Shown piece after piece: positions 8,622 to 17,717 of a DNA stretch of 64,000 nucleotides. Origin of the DNA: Chromatiales bacterium (GTDB taxonomy: Bacteria > Pseudomonadota > Gammaproteobacteria > Steroidobacterales > Woeseiaceae); NCBI GenBank assembly GCA_004282875.1, contig SHLT01000001.1, forward strand, positions 85,366-149,365. The letters are read 5' to 3'. Positions within the stretch are counted from its first letter, which is position 1. Each line of letters starts with the position of its first letter. Position numbers and translations under genes: made by a program. The notes beneath the pieces were generated by a model. It made no database searches. It was not told the origin of the DNA and was given only the letters and a program-made list of their open reading frames with translations.

Positions 8622-8775
8622 CCGGCCAATGTACACCAAATTCGCCCGAAATCACTGCGCCACAGGGCAAGGAGCTGCCGGCTGTTTTCTTGATCCCCGG
8701 TGCTGCTAGAATTGCGGCACTTTTCATATCGTCGGCCGCCAACGCGGTGTCCGGCGCACGAAGGACTCCTGACCG

Positions 8776-9546
8776 ATGACGAACGAACCGACCTCCAAAA
8801 CGGTGGAGCAGGCACCGGGTGCAGCCCGGGTTTTCTACAAGCAGCCGGAACTGCTCACGGTTGAGGAGCACAGCAAGCTTGGCCTGGACAGGTCGAATCG
8901 ACCTTTCGATTTCTGCAGCGCCGTCAGAGCCGTGCCATTGACCGCCGTGGAAATGAACATCATGCAGAGGCACTGCCCGATCATCTTCTCGTCGGTCGAG
9001 GAGCCGTCGCTGCTGGCCGTCGTCGGCGTCGTGGACGATGTAAACCTGTTTGTCGATGAGCAGGGACGCTGGGAGGCCGGCGTTTACATACCGGCCTATT
9101 TGCGATGCCATCCGTTTGCGCTGGTCACTCACACGGACGAGGATTTCGCCGTCGCAGTTGATATGGCCGCGACGACGGTGGCCGAGAATGGTCCGCAGCC
9201 GATCTTTGACGGCCAGGAGCTTTCCGCACCGGTAAAGGAAAGCGTCGAGCACTGCGCGCGCTTTGACGCGCAGGCGAAGCTGACGGCGGAGTTCTGCAAC
9301 CGCCTTGCGGAACTCGATCTGCTGATCGGCCAGGAGCTGAGTCTCGCCCCGGAAGCCGGCGCCGAGGAGACGGTTGTGGCCAAGTACGTGGCCGTCGACT
9401 TCAGGAAACTCGAGGCGCTGGACGCCGAAACGCTGCAGAAGCTGCACAGGGACGGCACGCTGGCCGCCATCTACGCGCACCGGTTTTCACTGGATACCTG
9501 GCGACACCTGCTGGAAAGGCGCATTCAGCGCAAAAAGAAGGCCTAG
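8776..9546 (+). CDS. SapC family protein
   Basis: A 256-residue protein of the SapC family, recognisable from FDFCSAVRAVPLTAVEMNIMQRHCPIIF, then YIPAYLRCHPFAL, and the C-terminal HRFSLDTWRHLLERRI. SapC was named in a surface-layer secretion locus of Campylobacter, but most homologues lie next to TonB-dependent receptors in Gamma- and Alphaproteobacteria and their biochemical role is unclear. Here it lies 249 bp upstream of a large TonB-dependent receptor, as is common. No signal peptide. The ATG at 8776 follows a divergent spacer with the asparaginase operon. Confidence 0.85.
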   Translation: MTNEPTSKTVEQAPGAARVFYKQPELLTVEEHSKLGLDRSNRPFDFCSAVRAVPLTAVEMNIMQRHCPIIFSSVEEPSLLAVVGVVDDVNLFVDEQGRWEAGVYIPAYLRCHPFALVTHTDEDFAVAVDMAATTVAENGPQPIFDGQELSAPVKESVEHCARFDAQAKLTAEFCNRLAELDLLIGQELSLAPEAGAEETVVAKYVAVDFRKLEALDAETLQKLHRDGTLAAIYAHRFSLDTWRHLLERRIQRKKKA

Positions 9547-9555
9547 TCAGCGGCT

Positions 9556-9581
9556 CCGCTGTTGCTCTTTTGCAACAGCGG
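9556..9581. other. Perfect 10-bp stem-loop after sapC
   Basis: CCGCTGTTGC and GCAACAGCGG pair perfectly around a 6-base loop, 10 bases after the SapC stop. There is no T-run after the stem on the plus strand, so a standard Rho-independent terminator is not shown. It could protect the mRNA end or attenuate read-through into the receptor gene. Confidence 0.6.
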
Positions 9582-9655
9582 AAAATCCGCCACGCCCAAG
9601 GGCTGCCGTTGCGCAGGATCATCCTGCAATCAACCCTTTATAACTATCTGTACTA

Positions 9656-9684
9656 TTGAAAACCCTATGGTTTCTGGGCATACT
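9656..9684 (+). promoter_or_regulatory. Candidate sigma-70 promoter of the TonB receptor gene
   Basis: TTGAAA (9656-9661) and CATACT (9679-9684) are separated by 17 bp, 112 bp upstream of the receptor ATG. The -35 matches the consensus at 5 of 6 bases and the -10 at 4 of 6. Transcription would start near 9691, leaving a leader of about 105 nt that contains the tandem stem-loops at 9704-9746. Confidence 0.45.
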
Positions 9685-9703
9685 GCGTCGCTTGGAGACT
9701 ACG

Positions 9704-9746
9704 TGTGTCGAAAACACAACGAACCATCTGTGTCGAAAACGCAACG
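9704..9746 (+). repeat. Two tandem 18-bp repeats forming stem-loops in the receptor leader
   Basis: TGTGTCGAAAACACAACG (9704-9721) recurs at 9729-9746 with one change (A to G). Each copy can fold as TGTGT-CGAAA-ACACA or, with a G-U pair, TGTGT-CGAAA-ACGCA. The repeat period is 25 bp. They lie between the candidate promoter and the receptor start, so they may act as RNA hairpins or as a protein-binding site. Confidence 0.6.
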
Positions 9747-9795
9747 TTGAGTTTCTAACATTCACTATTACAGCAAAGCATGCGGGGATATCCAT

Positions 9796-12681
9796 ATGTA
9801 TAGACCAAAACCTTTGTCGAGGGCTGTGAAGTACGCTCTGGGCGCAAGTGCTGGTTCGCTCGCCTTGGGCTTGTCACCACAGGTGCTCGCACAAGACGAT
9901 GCGGAAGAGGTACTTGAAGAAATCGTCACGACGGGTTCTCGAATCCCGGTTGACCAGAACTTGCTTGCCACCAGCCCGGTTACAACGGTTGATGCCAGCG
10001 AGCTTCGGTTCAGTGGCGTAACGCGCGTCGAAGATCTGGTTAACGATCTTCCTCAGGTTGTGCCTGAGCTGACGTCTAACGACTCGAACGGTTCGACGGG
10101 TACAGCAACGCTTGACCTTCGTGGTCTCGGTTCTGACCGAACGCTGGTCCTGGTTAACGGCCACCGTATGGGCTTCGGCGATCCGTTTGCACTTGCTCCC
10201 GATATCAACCAGATCCCGGGTAACCTCGTCGAGCGCGTAGAGCTGCTGACGGGTGGTGCATCGTCAACCTACGGTTCCGACGCTGTATCTGGCGTTATCA
10301 ACTTCATCATGAAAGATGACTTTGAAGGCTTTCAGCTCGACTACCAGGTATCTGGCTACCGTCATGACAACGGTGCTGGCGATGCCCAGGCCGCAATTGC
10401 GGCAGCTGGCTACGACCAGGCTCCGGGCAGCGTAACCGACGGCGAGACGACCAACGTCAACGTCATCATCGGTGCCAACACGCCTGACGGTCGCGGCAAC
10501 GTAACCGGCTACCTCGGCTATCGTGACATCGAAGCTATCCGTCACTCCGAGCGTGATTACAGTGCCTGTGCACTGGGTGGTGACGGCGGTACGGTAGGTG
10601 ATTGCCGCGGTTCGTCTACGACGCCTGCTGGCTCGTTCCGTAACTTCGACGACATCGACCTGCGCCTCGACCTGACCACGGGTGACTTTGTTCCGCGTGC
10701 GGGCGAGACGTACAACTACGGTCCGTTGAACTACTTCCAGCGCCCGGATGAGCGTTGGACAGCCGGCATGTTCGGTCGCTATGAAGTCGCTGAAGGCTTC
10801 GAGGCTTATGCCGAATTCTCGTTCATGGACGATCGCAGCCTGGCTCAGATCGCTCCTTCCGGCACGTTCTTCAACAATAACTTCCTGAACTGCGACAACC
10901 CGCTCATGTCCGATCAGCAGACGACTGCGATTGGCTGCCCGGACCGCAACCCGGGAACGACGGTACCGATCTACGTCGGTCGTCGTAATGTTGAAGGTGG
11001 TCCGCGCTTTGACGACCTGCAGCATCAGTCCAGCCGTGCTCTCGTCGGTTTCCGTGGCGACATCAACGAGAACTGGCGTTTTGACATGTTCATCAACTAC
11101 GCGCGCCTGAACTACACCGAGGTCTACAACAACGATCTTTCGATCACGAACATCATTCGTTCTCTGAACGTTGTTGCTGATCCGGTAACCGGCGAGCCGG
11201 TTTGCCAGTCTGCCGTTGACGGTTCTGATCCTGCTTGTGTGCCTTACAACGTATTCCAGCCGGGTGGTTCGACGGCTGCGGCACGTTCCTACATCGATCT
11301 GCCGCTCTTCTCGAAGGGTGACCTCGATATGGGACAGGCTGTTGGTTACGTTGAAGGCGACCTCGGTATTGCGTTGCCGTCCGCTGGCGACAGCATTTCG
11401 GTCGTAATTGGTGCCGAGTACCGTGATGACGCATTGGTCTTTGACCTCGATCAGAACTACAACAACGGTAATGCTGCCGGTCAGGGTGGTGCCACCGCTG
11501 ACGTATCCGGTAGCGTATCGGTAACGGAGTTCTTCACGGAAGCACGTATTCCGCTCATCCAGGACAAGCAGTTCGCCGAAGATCTTTCTCTCGACCTTCG
11601 CTACCGCTTCTCTGACTACAACCTCGGCTTCGACGCCGACACGTGGTCTACGGGTGTTGCATGGTCACCGACCGAGATGTTCAAGGTTCGCGCGAGCCTC
11701 TCTCGCTCGGTACGCGCACCGAACATCAACGAGCTGTTCCAGCCGCAGACGATTGGTCTCTGGCAGGGTACGGATCCTTGTGCCGGCGCAACTCCGACGC
11801 TGACCGAAGCACAGTGTGCACGTACGGGTGTACCGGCTGGCTCCTACGGTTCCGTAGCGGCTAACCCGGCTGACCAGTACAACGGTCTGTTCGGCGGTAA
11901 CCCGGGTCTCGATCCTGAGACGTCTGACTCTCTCACGGTTGGCTTCGTTGTCCAGACGGACTTCGGCCTGGCCGTCAGTGTCGACTACTGGCAGGTTGAA
12001 GTTGAAGATGCAATCTCGACGATTGGTGCTGAGTTCATCATCGAAGAGTGCGCATTGGGCAACGACTCGCTGTGTAGCCTGATTCAGCGTAGCCCGGTCA
12101 ACGGCAACGTTTGGGTAGGTTCTGGTCCGGACGCACCGCGTGTCGAACTGACTGACGTCAACATCGGCTTCTTCGAAGTATCCGGTATCGATATCAACGG
12201 TACGTACTCGGCTGAATTCGGCGACCACGTTCTCGACTTCACGCTGCGCGGCACGGCTCTGACCACATGGGATGACCAGCCGCAGCCTGGTGGCGAAATC
12301 AACGACTGTAAGGGCACCTGGGGTGGCGACTGTGGCCGTCCGCGTCCTGAGTGGAAGCACACGTTCTCCACTCGCTGGGGTACGCCTGTTAGCGGTCTTG
12401 ACGTCGTAGGTACCTGGCGCTACGTCGGTGAAGTTGACGAGCATCGGAACGACCGTGTTTCGGCTGACGCACAGAACTACATTGATCTGTCGGCAGCTTA
12501 CGGATTCAGTCTCGGTGGTGGTGATGCCCAGATTACGTTCGGCATCAACAACATCTTCGACGAAGATCCTCCGTACCACGGCCTGTTCAACACAGCCGCG
12601 TACAGCAACGGTAATACGATTCCTGGCGCCTGGGACCCTCTCGGTCAGTACTGGTTCCTCGGTCTGAACTTCGCATACTAA
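9796..12681 (+). CDS. TonB-dependent outer-membrane receptor
   Basis: A 961-residue outer-membrane transporter. It has a Sec signal peptide ending near SPQVLAQ, a short acidic stretch, a TonB-box-like EEIVTTGSRIP, the plug domain (LRGLGSDRTLVLVNGHRM; IPGNLVERVELLTGGASSTYGSDAVSGVINFI) and a long beta-barrel ending in the aromatic C-terminus FLGLNFAY. The plug type is that of the large Oar/CirA-like receptors common in marine Gammaproteobacteria. Codon use is visibly different from its neighbours, rich in GGT, CGT and GTT, as in strongly expressed genes. The substrate is not indicated; the SapC gene upstream and TPR-hydroxylase gene downstream are frequent companions. A strong terminator follows. 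Confidence 0.95.
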   Translation: MYRPKPLSRAVKYALGASAGSLALGLSPQVLAQDDAEEVLEEIVTTGSRIPVDQNLLATSPVTTVDASELRFSGVTRVEDLVNDLPQVVPELTSNDSNGSTGTATLDLRGLGSDRTLVLVNGHRMGFGDPFALAPDINQIPGNLVERVELLTGGASSTYGSDAVSGVINFIMKDDFEGFQLDYQVSGYRHDNGAGDAQAAIAAAGYDQAPGSVTDGETTNVNVIIGANTPDGRGNVTGYLGYRDIEAIRHSERDYSACALGGDGGTVGDCRGSSTTPAGSFRNFDDIDLRLDLTTGDFVPRAGETYNYGPLNYFQRPDERWTAGMFGRYEVAEGFEAYAEFSFMDDRSLAQIAPSGTFFNNNFLNCDNPLMSDQQTTAIGCPDRNPGTTVPIYVGRRNVEGGPRFDDLQHQSSRALVGFRGDINENWRFDMFINYARLNYTEVYNNDLSITNIIRSLNVVADPVTGEPVCQSAVDGSDPACVPYNVFQPGGSTAAARSYIDLPLFSKGDLDMGQAVGYVEGDLGIALPSAGDSISVVIGAEYRDDALVFDLDQNYNNGNAAGQGGATADVSGSVSVTEFFTEARIPLIQDKQFAEDLSLDLRYRFSDYNLGFDADTWSTGVAWSPTEMFKVRASLSRSVRAPNINELFQPQTIGLWQGTDPCAGATPTLTEAQCARTGVPAGSYGSVAANPADQYNGLFGGNPGLDPETSDSLTVGFVVQTDFGLAVSVDYWQVEVEDAISTIGAEFIIEECALGNDSLCSLIQRSPVNGNVWVGSGPDAPRVELTDVNIGFFEVSGIDINGTYSAEFGDHVLDFTLRGTALTTWDDQPQPGGEINDCKGTWGGDCGRPRPEWKHTFSTRWGTPVSGLDVVGTWRYVGEVDEHRNDRVSADAQNYIDLSAAYGFSLGGGDAQITFGINNIFDEDPPYHGLFNTAAYSNGNTIPGAWDPLGQYWFLGLNFAY

Positions 12682-12704
12682 GCGAGACCGTTTGCACTAC
12701 AATG

Positions 12705-12735
12705 ATCGGCGGGCTTCGGCCCGCCGATTTTTTTT
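12705..12735 (+). terminator. Rho-independent terminator after the TonB receptor gene
   Basis: ATCGGCGGGC-TTCG-GCCCGCCGAT forms a perfect 10-bp stem with a UUCG tetraloop, followed directly by a run of eight T. It starts 24 bp after the receptor stop and is the clearest intrinsic terminator in the window. Confidence 0.95.
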
Positions 12736-12750
12736 GTGAAGACTGTTTTC

Positions 12751-14592
12751 ATGAGCCGCAAGCAATCCGACGCGAACGACCCGCGCCATTCCCAACTGGT
12801 TGAACCGCTGCGTTCAGCCGTCATCGCCCACGAAGGCGGCGATCTCCAGAAGGCTTACCCGCTCTACCGGCAGTTCGTGGCCGATAATCCGAAGCACCCA
12901 ACCGCACTGCAGCTGTTCGGGCTGCTGCTGTCCCAGCTCGGCCAGCTCGAACCCGCGATCAACCTGATGCGTGAGTCGCTGCAACTGTTTCCGAAGCAAC
13001 CCGAAGTCGCGAACAACCTTGGCAATGCTCTGCTGCGTGCCGGCCTCATCGACGAGGCGATAGCCAGCTACGCCGAGGCGATCCGGCTGCACCCTGGCTA
13101 TGCCGACGCACAGCGCAACCTGGGCCTTGCCTGTTCGAAGGCCGGACGTCACGAGGAGGGGGTGGCCGTACTCGAGAAGTGCCTCGCTGCCAACCCGAAG
13201 GATGCTGCAGCCTGGATGGCGATAGGCAGTATCCACCTCAAGCTGGAACACATCGATCGGGCGACCGAGGCGTTCGAAAAGGCCGTCGAGCTGCGGCCAG
13301 ACTATGCGGATGCGCATCACAATCTCGGTCTCTGCAAACGACTGCGGCATTTCCCCGAGGAGGCGCTGGAGCACTACAAGAAGGCTCAGGAGCTGGGTCT
13401 CGACCGGCCAGAGCTGCACCACAACATGGGAAACGCCTATATCGATATCCAGTTGGCCGATCCCGCGATCGATGCGTATCGCGAAGCACTCAGACGCAAT
13501 CCCGCCGACATCGACACGCACAAGAACCTGAACTCCCTGCTCTGGCAGCAGGACCAGCTCGACGAGTACCTGGAGTCTTACCGGGACGTCCTGGCACAAG
13601 ACCCGGAAGCCGAGCTTCTGCGAATCTCGTATGCGGCTGCGCTGAACCAGAGTGATTCGCACGAGACCGCGGAGGCGGTTCTCAGGGAGGGCTTGCAGTA
13701 CTCGCAGTCCAGCGAGATCAAGAGCCAGCTTGCCTACACGCTGGAAGAACAGGGCCGCTGGGACGAAGCGCTGTTGCTCCACGAGGGAGCCGTCAAGACG
13801 CCCGGCGCTCGGCCCAATCATCTCATCAGCTACGGACGTGCCCTGCTCGCATGCCGGAAACCGGACGAGGCACTTGAGCAGATAAAGCAGGGTGCCGCAT
13901 CGACGCCGTTCAATCAGCGTTCGCTGGCGTACCTGGGGCTGTGCTGGCGCATGCTGGATGACGAGCGCGATGACTACCTGAACGATTACGAATCGATGAT
14001 CGTTCCTTATGACCTGCCGCTGCCGGATGGCTATGCCAGCGTGGAAGAGTTCAACGAGCGCCTGCGCAAGGCGCTGGAACCGCTGCATATTGGCCTGCGT
14101 CACCCGGCGGAGCAGACGCTGCGTGGCGGCAGCCAGACGAGTGGCAACCTGTTTGACCGGCGGGATCCGGAAATCCAGGCGCTGGTCGCCTCACTGCGAC
14201 CCTGCATCGAAGACTATATCGGCCGCTTCCCGCAGATTTCGGAGCATCCGTTGTTTATGCGGAAGACCGGCAACTACGATTTCAATGCGTCGTGGTCGGT
14301 GCGTCTTGTCGACTGCGGTTTTCACACGATGCACACGCACCCGCTGGGTTGGATCAGTTCGGCCTATTACGTTCAGGTCCCGGCCGTTGTCTCCGAAGAC
14401 GACAAGCACGGGGGTGGCATCAAGTTTGGCCAACCGGATATCGATATCGGCGAGGCCGGCGCTGCGCGGCGGCAAATCCAGCCGACCGCCGGGCGGCTAG
14501 TGCTGTTTCCGTCTTACATGTGGCACGGCACGGTGCCGTTCGATTCGGACGAACCGAGAATGACAGCGCCGTTCGACGTGGTTCCCGTATAG
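12751..14592 (+). CDS. TPR protein with C-terminal 2OG-Fe(II) oxygenase domain
   Basis: A 613-residue cytosolic protein. Residues about 10-390 are tandem TPR units (for example ANNLGNALLRAGLIDEAIASYAEAIRLHPGYADAQRNLG), and the last 150 residues are a 2OG-Fe(II) oxygenase of the putative prolyl-hydroxylase type (NASWSVRLVDCGF, HTHPLGWISSAYYVQVP, then GRLVLFPSYMWHGTVPF). The expected His ligands are present. I start at the ATG at 12751, because the track's GTG at 12736 is the end of the terminator T-run. Such proteins often accompany TonB-dependent receptors and may modify a peptide or protein, but the target is unknown. Confidence 0.85.
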   Translation: MSRKQSDANDPRHSQLVEPLRSAVIAHEGGDLQKAYPLYRQFVADNPKHPTALQLFGLLLSQLGQLEPAINLMRESLQLFPKQPEVANNLGNALLRAGLIDEAIASYAEAIRLHPGYADAQRNLGLACSKAGRHEEGVAVLEKCLAANPKDAAAWMAIGSIHLKLEHIDRATEAFEKAVELRPDYADAHHNLGLCKRLRHFPEEALEHYKKAQELGLDRPELHHNMGNAYIDIQLADPAIDAYREALRRNPADIDTHKNLNSLLWQQDQLDEYLESYRDVLAQDPEAELLRISYAAALNQSDSHETAEAVLREGLQYSQSSEIKSQLAYTLEEQGRWDEALLLHEGAVKTPGARPNHLISYGRALLACRKPDEALEQIKQGAASTPFNQRSLAYLGLCWRMLDDERDDYLNDYESMIVPYDLPLPDGYASVEEFNERLRKALEPLHIGLRHPAEQTLRGGSQTSGNLFDRRDPEIQALVASLRPCIEDYIGRFPQISEHPLFMRKTGNYDFNASWSVRLVDCGFHTMHTHPLGWISSAYYVQVPAVVSEDDKHGGGIKFGQPDIDIGEAGAARRQIQPTAGRLVLFPSYMWHGTVPFDSDEPRMTAPFDVVPV

Positions 14593-14606
14593 CGGCCTAG
14601 GGCCGC
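14592..14606. other. Short GC stem between convergent genes
   Basis: GCGGCC-TAG-GGCCGC forms a 6-bp stem at the junction of the convergent TPR-hydroxylase and methyltransferase genes, and includes the stop codon of the latter. There is no T-run, so a function in transcription end is only a possibility. Confidence 0.3.
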
Positions 14607-15568
14607 GCAGCGACGATTGCCCAGGCGAGCGGTGGAGCATCGTCTGCGTGCGCGAGCGTATCGGCACGCTGCATCTCGAACCCGCTCTTCTCGAGATCCT
14701 CGATCACCTTGTTGAATTGCGCTGCATCGATCGCAACGTCCAGCATCGACGCCATGCGACCCTCGTAGGCATCAATAGCATCGCCCATTTTTTCGAGCCA
14801 GCCGACGACAGAGGCACCGTCATAATGTTGCATGCGCTGGTGAATCGTCCGGACGTCGCGATAGACCCTCATGATGGTGTCGGCGGCGACATCACGGCCA
14901 TAGCGAGCCATGATGTCCTCCAGCGCCTTGATAGCCGGCGCGAACTTCCGTCCGGCCTCCTGGTAGGCGGCCTTGTCGCCGCCCTTGAGGACCGCGTAGG
15001 CTGCTTCGAACATGGCGATACAACGAGGGATAAACTCCGCCTTCTTCATATCCTGGATCGCAAGGAGGCTGGCCTCGCATTGTTCATGGATCAGGCCGTT
15101 GCGGTGATGGACGAGCAGGATGAGCTCGCCACCCGGGGCGACCAGCCTGGAAATCGCGCTGATCGCGTCGATGCCTGCGTACTCGACGCCGTACTGGCTA
15201 ACGACGATGTCGAAGCTCCCGGCGTCAAACGGACTGTTGGCCGCATCGGCCACGACCCCGCGGACGCCGGAGAAGCGCTCTTCCAGCATTCGAATCGCGG
15301 AATCGGATATATCGAGACAGGTGAAATCCGGCAAGTTCTCGCCGTAGACGCGCGATGCTGACTCGATGACCGCGCCGTTGCCGCTGGCGATGTCGATAAT
15401 CCGGGCTGACTCGCGATGCTCTCGGATACCGCGAAAGATGTCGTCCCAGAATGACAGCACCAACGGGTCTGTCGTGCCGCCACCGGAAAACGCCGCACTC
15501 GATTGCGCCCCCGCCCAATAGGTGTCCCAACTTTCGATTACCGGGCGTGTTTCAGATTCTTCATTCAT
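14597..15568 (-). CDS. SAM-dependent methyltransferase (class I)
   Basis: A 323-residue class I methyltransferase. The SAM-binding motif I reads ARIIDIASGNGAVIE, followed by the acidic motif II region DFTCLDISDSAIRML and post-motif FDIVVSQYGVEYAG. The C-terminal 130 residues are helical with no known motif. The start at 15568 (MNEESETRPVIESWDTYWAG) is chosen over the track start, which runs 65 residues into the divergent secreted-protein gene. Substrate unknown. It sits between two TPR enzymes (hydroxylase and sulfotransferase), suggesting a shared modification context, which is inference. Confidence 0.82.
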   Translation of the reverse strand: MNEESETRPVIESWDTYWAGAQSSAAFSGGGTTDPLVLSFWDDIFRGIREHRESARIIDIASGNGAVIESASRVYGENLPDFTCLDISDSAIRMLEERFSGVRGVVADAANSPFDAGSFDIVVSQYGVEYAGIDAISAISRLVAPGGELILLVHHRNGLIHEQCEASLLAIQDMKKAEFIPRCIAMFEAAYAVLKGGDKAAYQEAGRKFAPAIKALEDIMARYGRDVAADTIMRVYRDVRTIHQRMQHYDGASVVGWLEKMGDAIDAYEGRMASMLDVAIDAAQFNKVIEDLEKSGFEMQRADTLAHADDAPPLAWAIVAARP

Positions 15569-15646
15569 CGGTTTCACGGTACTATAAACTCTCAATCCTA
15601 CGTTAATAAGAGGCCGGGCTATGCCCGTGCAAATGGGTGGAGTTCT

Positions 15647-16111
15647 ATGCCACAGAAGACCGGGGTGGTGCTGTTTCTTGCCGGAGTGATGACGGCCAGC
15701 AGTGTGGCCGCCGACGATGATACGGCCTTGGCGCGATGCGTGTCTATTGATGATGCGGGACAAAGGCTTGCGTGCTATGACGAGATTGCCGGCAGGGTAT
15801 CGAGCGCGGATGAGAGTGCTGTGACGCCCGCCCCGATTTCAGAGGACTACGGTGCGGAGCAGTTAAGCCAGGACAATCCTGCCAGGAAGGTCGAGAAGCC
15901 CGTGCTCGTCAAAGTCACATCGTGCCGCAAGGATAGCCGCAGGCGATACTACTTTTATCTCGAGAACGGCCAGGTCTGGCGACAGAATGACGACGACCGC
16001 CTGCGTTTCAAGGAATGCGATTTCAATGCCACGATCGTCAGGGACGGCTTCGGCTACAAGCTGCAGGTCGAAGGGCAAAAGCAGCGCACACGCGTGAAGC
16101 GCGTACAATAA
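15647..16111 (+). CDS. Small exported protein with RLACYD motif
   Basis: A 154-residue protein with a clear Sec signal peptide (hydrophobic VVLFLAGVMTASSVAA, cleavage before DDDTA). The mature N-terminus contains ALARCVSIDDAGQRLACYDEIAG, a short Cys motif found in several periplasmic proteins including VasI-type proteins of type VI secretion loci. The C-terminus (SCRKDSRRRYYFYLENGQVWRQ) looks like a small beta-rich domain. The ATG at 15647 has a good ribosome site (GGTGGAG). No type VI genes are near, so a specific role cannot be given. Confidence 0.75.
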   Translation: MPQKTGVVLFLAGVMTASSVAADDDTALARCVSIDDAGQRLACYDEIAGRVSSADESAVTPAPISEDYGAEQLSQDNPARKVEKPVLVKVTSCRKDSRRRYYFYLENGQVWRQNDDDRLRFKECDFNATIVRDGFGYKLQVEGQKQRTRVKRVQ

Positions 16112-16140
16112 GCGCGACCAGAAAACGGGAATTACAATCT

Positions 16141-17691
16141 ATGTCTTCCGACGTCAACGCCCTGGAAGGGCAGGTGGCCAGCGCCATGCAGCAGCAGCGT
16201 TGGGACGACGCGCTCGATGCTCTGCGACAGTTAATCGAAATCGATCCGGATCGCCTGAACTACACAGCCAGGTTTGCTCATCTTCTCGACGGTCTGGGTC
16301 ATACACAACACGCAGTCGATATCTATCGGCGCTTTCTCGACAGGAACCCGGATGCGGCGACCGCGCACTTCAACGTGGCGGGTTTGTACAAGAAGTTGCA
16401 GCAGGATGATCTCGCTCTGGCGGCGCTCGATGAGGCGATCCGGCTCCGAATCGATCGTGTCGAAGAGGTCTACTTGAACAAGGGCGTCCTGTATGCGGAA
16501 ACGCACCGGCCGGAGAAGGCCAGGGCATGTTACGAGAAGGCGTTGAGCCTGGCACCGGACTATGTGTCCGCCTTGTTCAACCTGGCGGGTTTGCTCGAGG
16601 AAGAGGGCGACCGGCAGCGGGCCGTGGATATCTACAATCGTATCCTCGAGATACAGCCGGATTATTGCGAAGCCCTATCGCGGCTGGCCTACGCCGAGAA
16701 GATGAGCACGGACCACGCAGAGCTCGTAGAGCGCCTGGAGAAGGCCGTTGCAGACACGAAGTCTGACGCTTATGCGCAGCAGACACTCAACTTTGCCCTG
16801 GGCAAGGCTCGCGACGACCTGCAGCAGTACGATGAGGCCGCCGCTGCCTACACGGCAGCCAACAAGGCGGCCAGGATGACGGCAGTGCCCTACGATCGCG
16901 CGCAGACCGAGCAGGCCTTTGACCAGCTTATCGAGATCTATGATCCGGAATGGATCGCAAGCACATCCACCGGCTCCGACGCGGAACCGATCTTCATCTG
17001 CGGCATGTATCGGTCGGGCTCTACGCTGCTCGAGCACAGGCTGGCGGGCCATCCGGCAATCGTTGCAGGCGGCGAGCTTGACGTGCTGCCATGGATGATC
17101 GGGCGCAACTTCGCACCGTATCCGCAGGGCGTCAGGGCAGCCTCGGCGGAACGTCTGCGCGAGATGGCGGCGTACTACCAGTCACGCGTGCAGTCCTTTT
17201 TTCCAGGCGAGCACCGCGTCACCGACAAGCGTCCGACGAACTTCATGGACCTCGGCCTGATCAAGGTGTTGTTCCCGAAAGCCAAGATCATCCATACAAC
17301 GCGCCACATTGCGGATAATTGCCTGTCGGTTTTCTTCCAGCAGATGGGCCCGGGCTTCGGCTATGCGACCGACCTCGGTGACGCTGCACACTATTACCGG
17401 CAGCAGGAGCGGCTCAAGGCGCACTGGCAGGCCTGTTTCGGTGACGACCTGCACACGGTCCGCTATGAAGAATTGATAGCGGACCCGGAAGCGGTACTGC
17501 GGGGCGTGCTTAATTACCTGGCGCTCGACTGGGATGATGGCGTGCTCGAGCCCGAGCAAGACGGTACGCGCGTCAGGACCGCCAGTATCTGGCAGGTGCG
17601 CCAGCCGTTACATTCCGGTTCGCAAGGGCGCTGGGCAAACTACCGGTCCCTCGTCGAGGCCGTCCCGGAACTTGCGGACGCGACGCGCTAG
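16141..17691 (+). CDS. TPR-sulfotransferase family protein
   Basis: A 516-residue protein with about five N-terminal TPR units (residues 1-270) and a C-terminal sulfotransferase domain. The PAPS-binding 5' loop is FICGMYRSGSTLLEHRL, and the 3' phosphate-binding segment is IIHTTRHIADNCLSVFF. The tail SIWQVRQPLHSGSQGRWANY is typical of the TPR-sulfotransferase group. The track start lies inside the upstream gene, so the ATG at 16141 is used. Substrate unknown. With the TPR-hydroxylase and TonB receptor close by, it may belong to a surface or peptide-modifying set, but I cannot prove the link. Confidence 0.88.
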   Translation: MSSDVNALEGQVASAMQQQRWDDALDALRQLIEIDPDRLNYTARFAHLLDGLGHTQHAVDIYRRFLDRNPDAATAHFNVAGLYKKLQQDDLALAALDEAIRLRIDRVEEVYLNKGVLYAETHRPEKARACYEKALSLAPDYVSALFNLAGLLEEEGDRQRAVDIYNRILEIQPDYCEALSRLAYAEKMSTDHAELVERLEKAVADTKSDAYAQQTLNFALGKARDDLQQYDEAAAAYTAANKAARMTAVPYDRAQTEQAFDQLIEIYDPEWIASTSTGSDAEPIFICGMYRSGSTLLEHRLAGHPAIVAGGELDVLPWMIGRNFAPYPQGVRAASAERLREMAAYYQSRVQSFFPGEHRVTDKRPTNFMDLGLIKVLFPKAKIIHTTRHIADNCLSVFFQQMGPGFGYATDLGDAAHYYRQQERLKAHWQACFGDDLHTVRYEELIADPEAVLRGVLNYLALDWDDGVLEPEQDGTRVRTASIWQVRQPLHSGSQGRWANYRSLVEAVPELADATR

Positions 17692-17717
17692 ACGATCAGC
17701 CTGCTTCGGTTGCCGCG

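Noticed and set aside
9556-9581. Stem-loop after sapC as an intrinsic terminator
   Set aside because: No T-run follows on the sapC strand, so it is listed only as a stem-loop.
10264-11025. Minus-strand 253-residue ORF inside the TonB receptor
   Set aside because: It is produced by the codon bias of the receptor gene on the opposite strand. No motif.
12736-12750. GTG start of the TPR-hydroxylase in the track
   Set aside because: It follows directly on the T-run of the terminator and would lack a ribosome site; the ATG 15 bases later is better.
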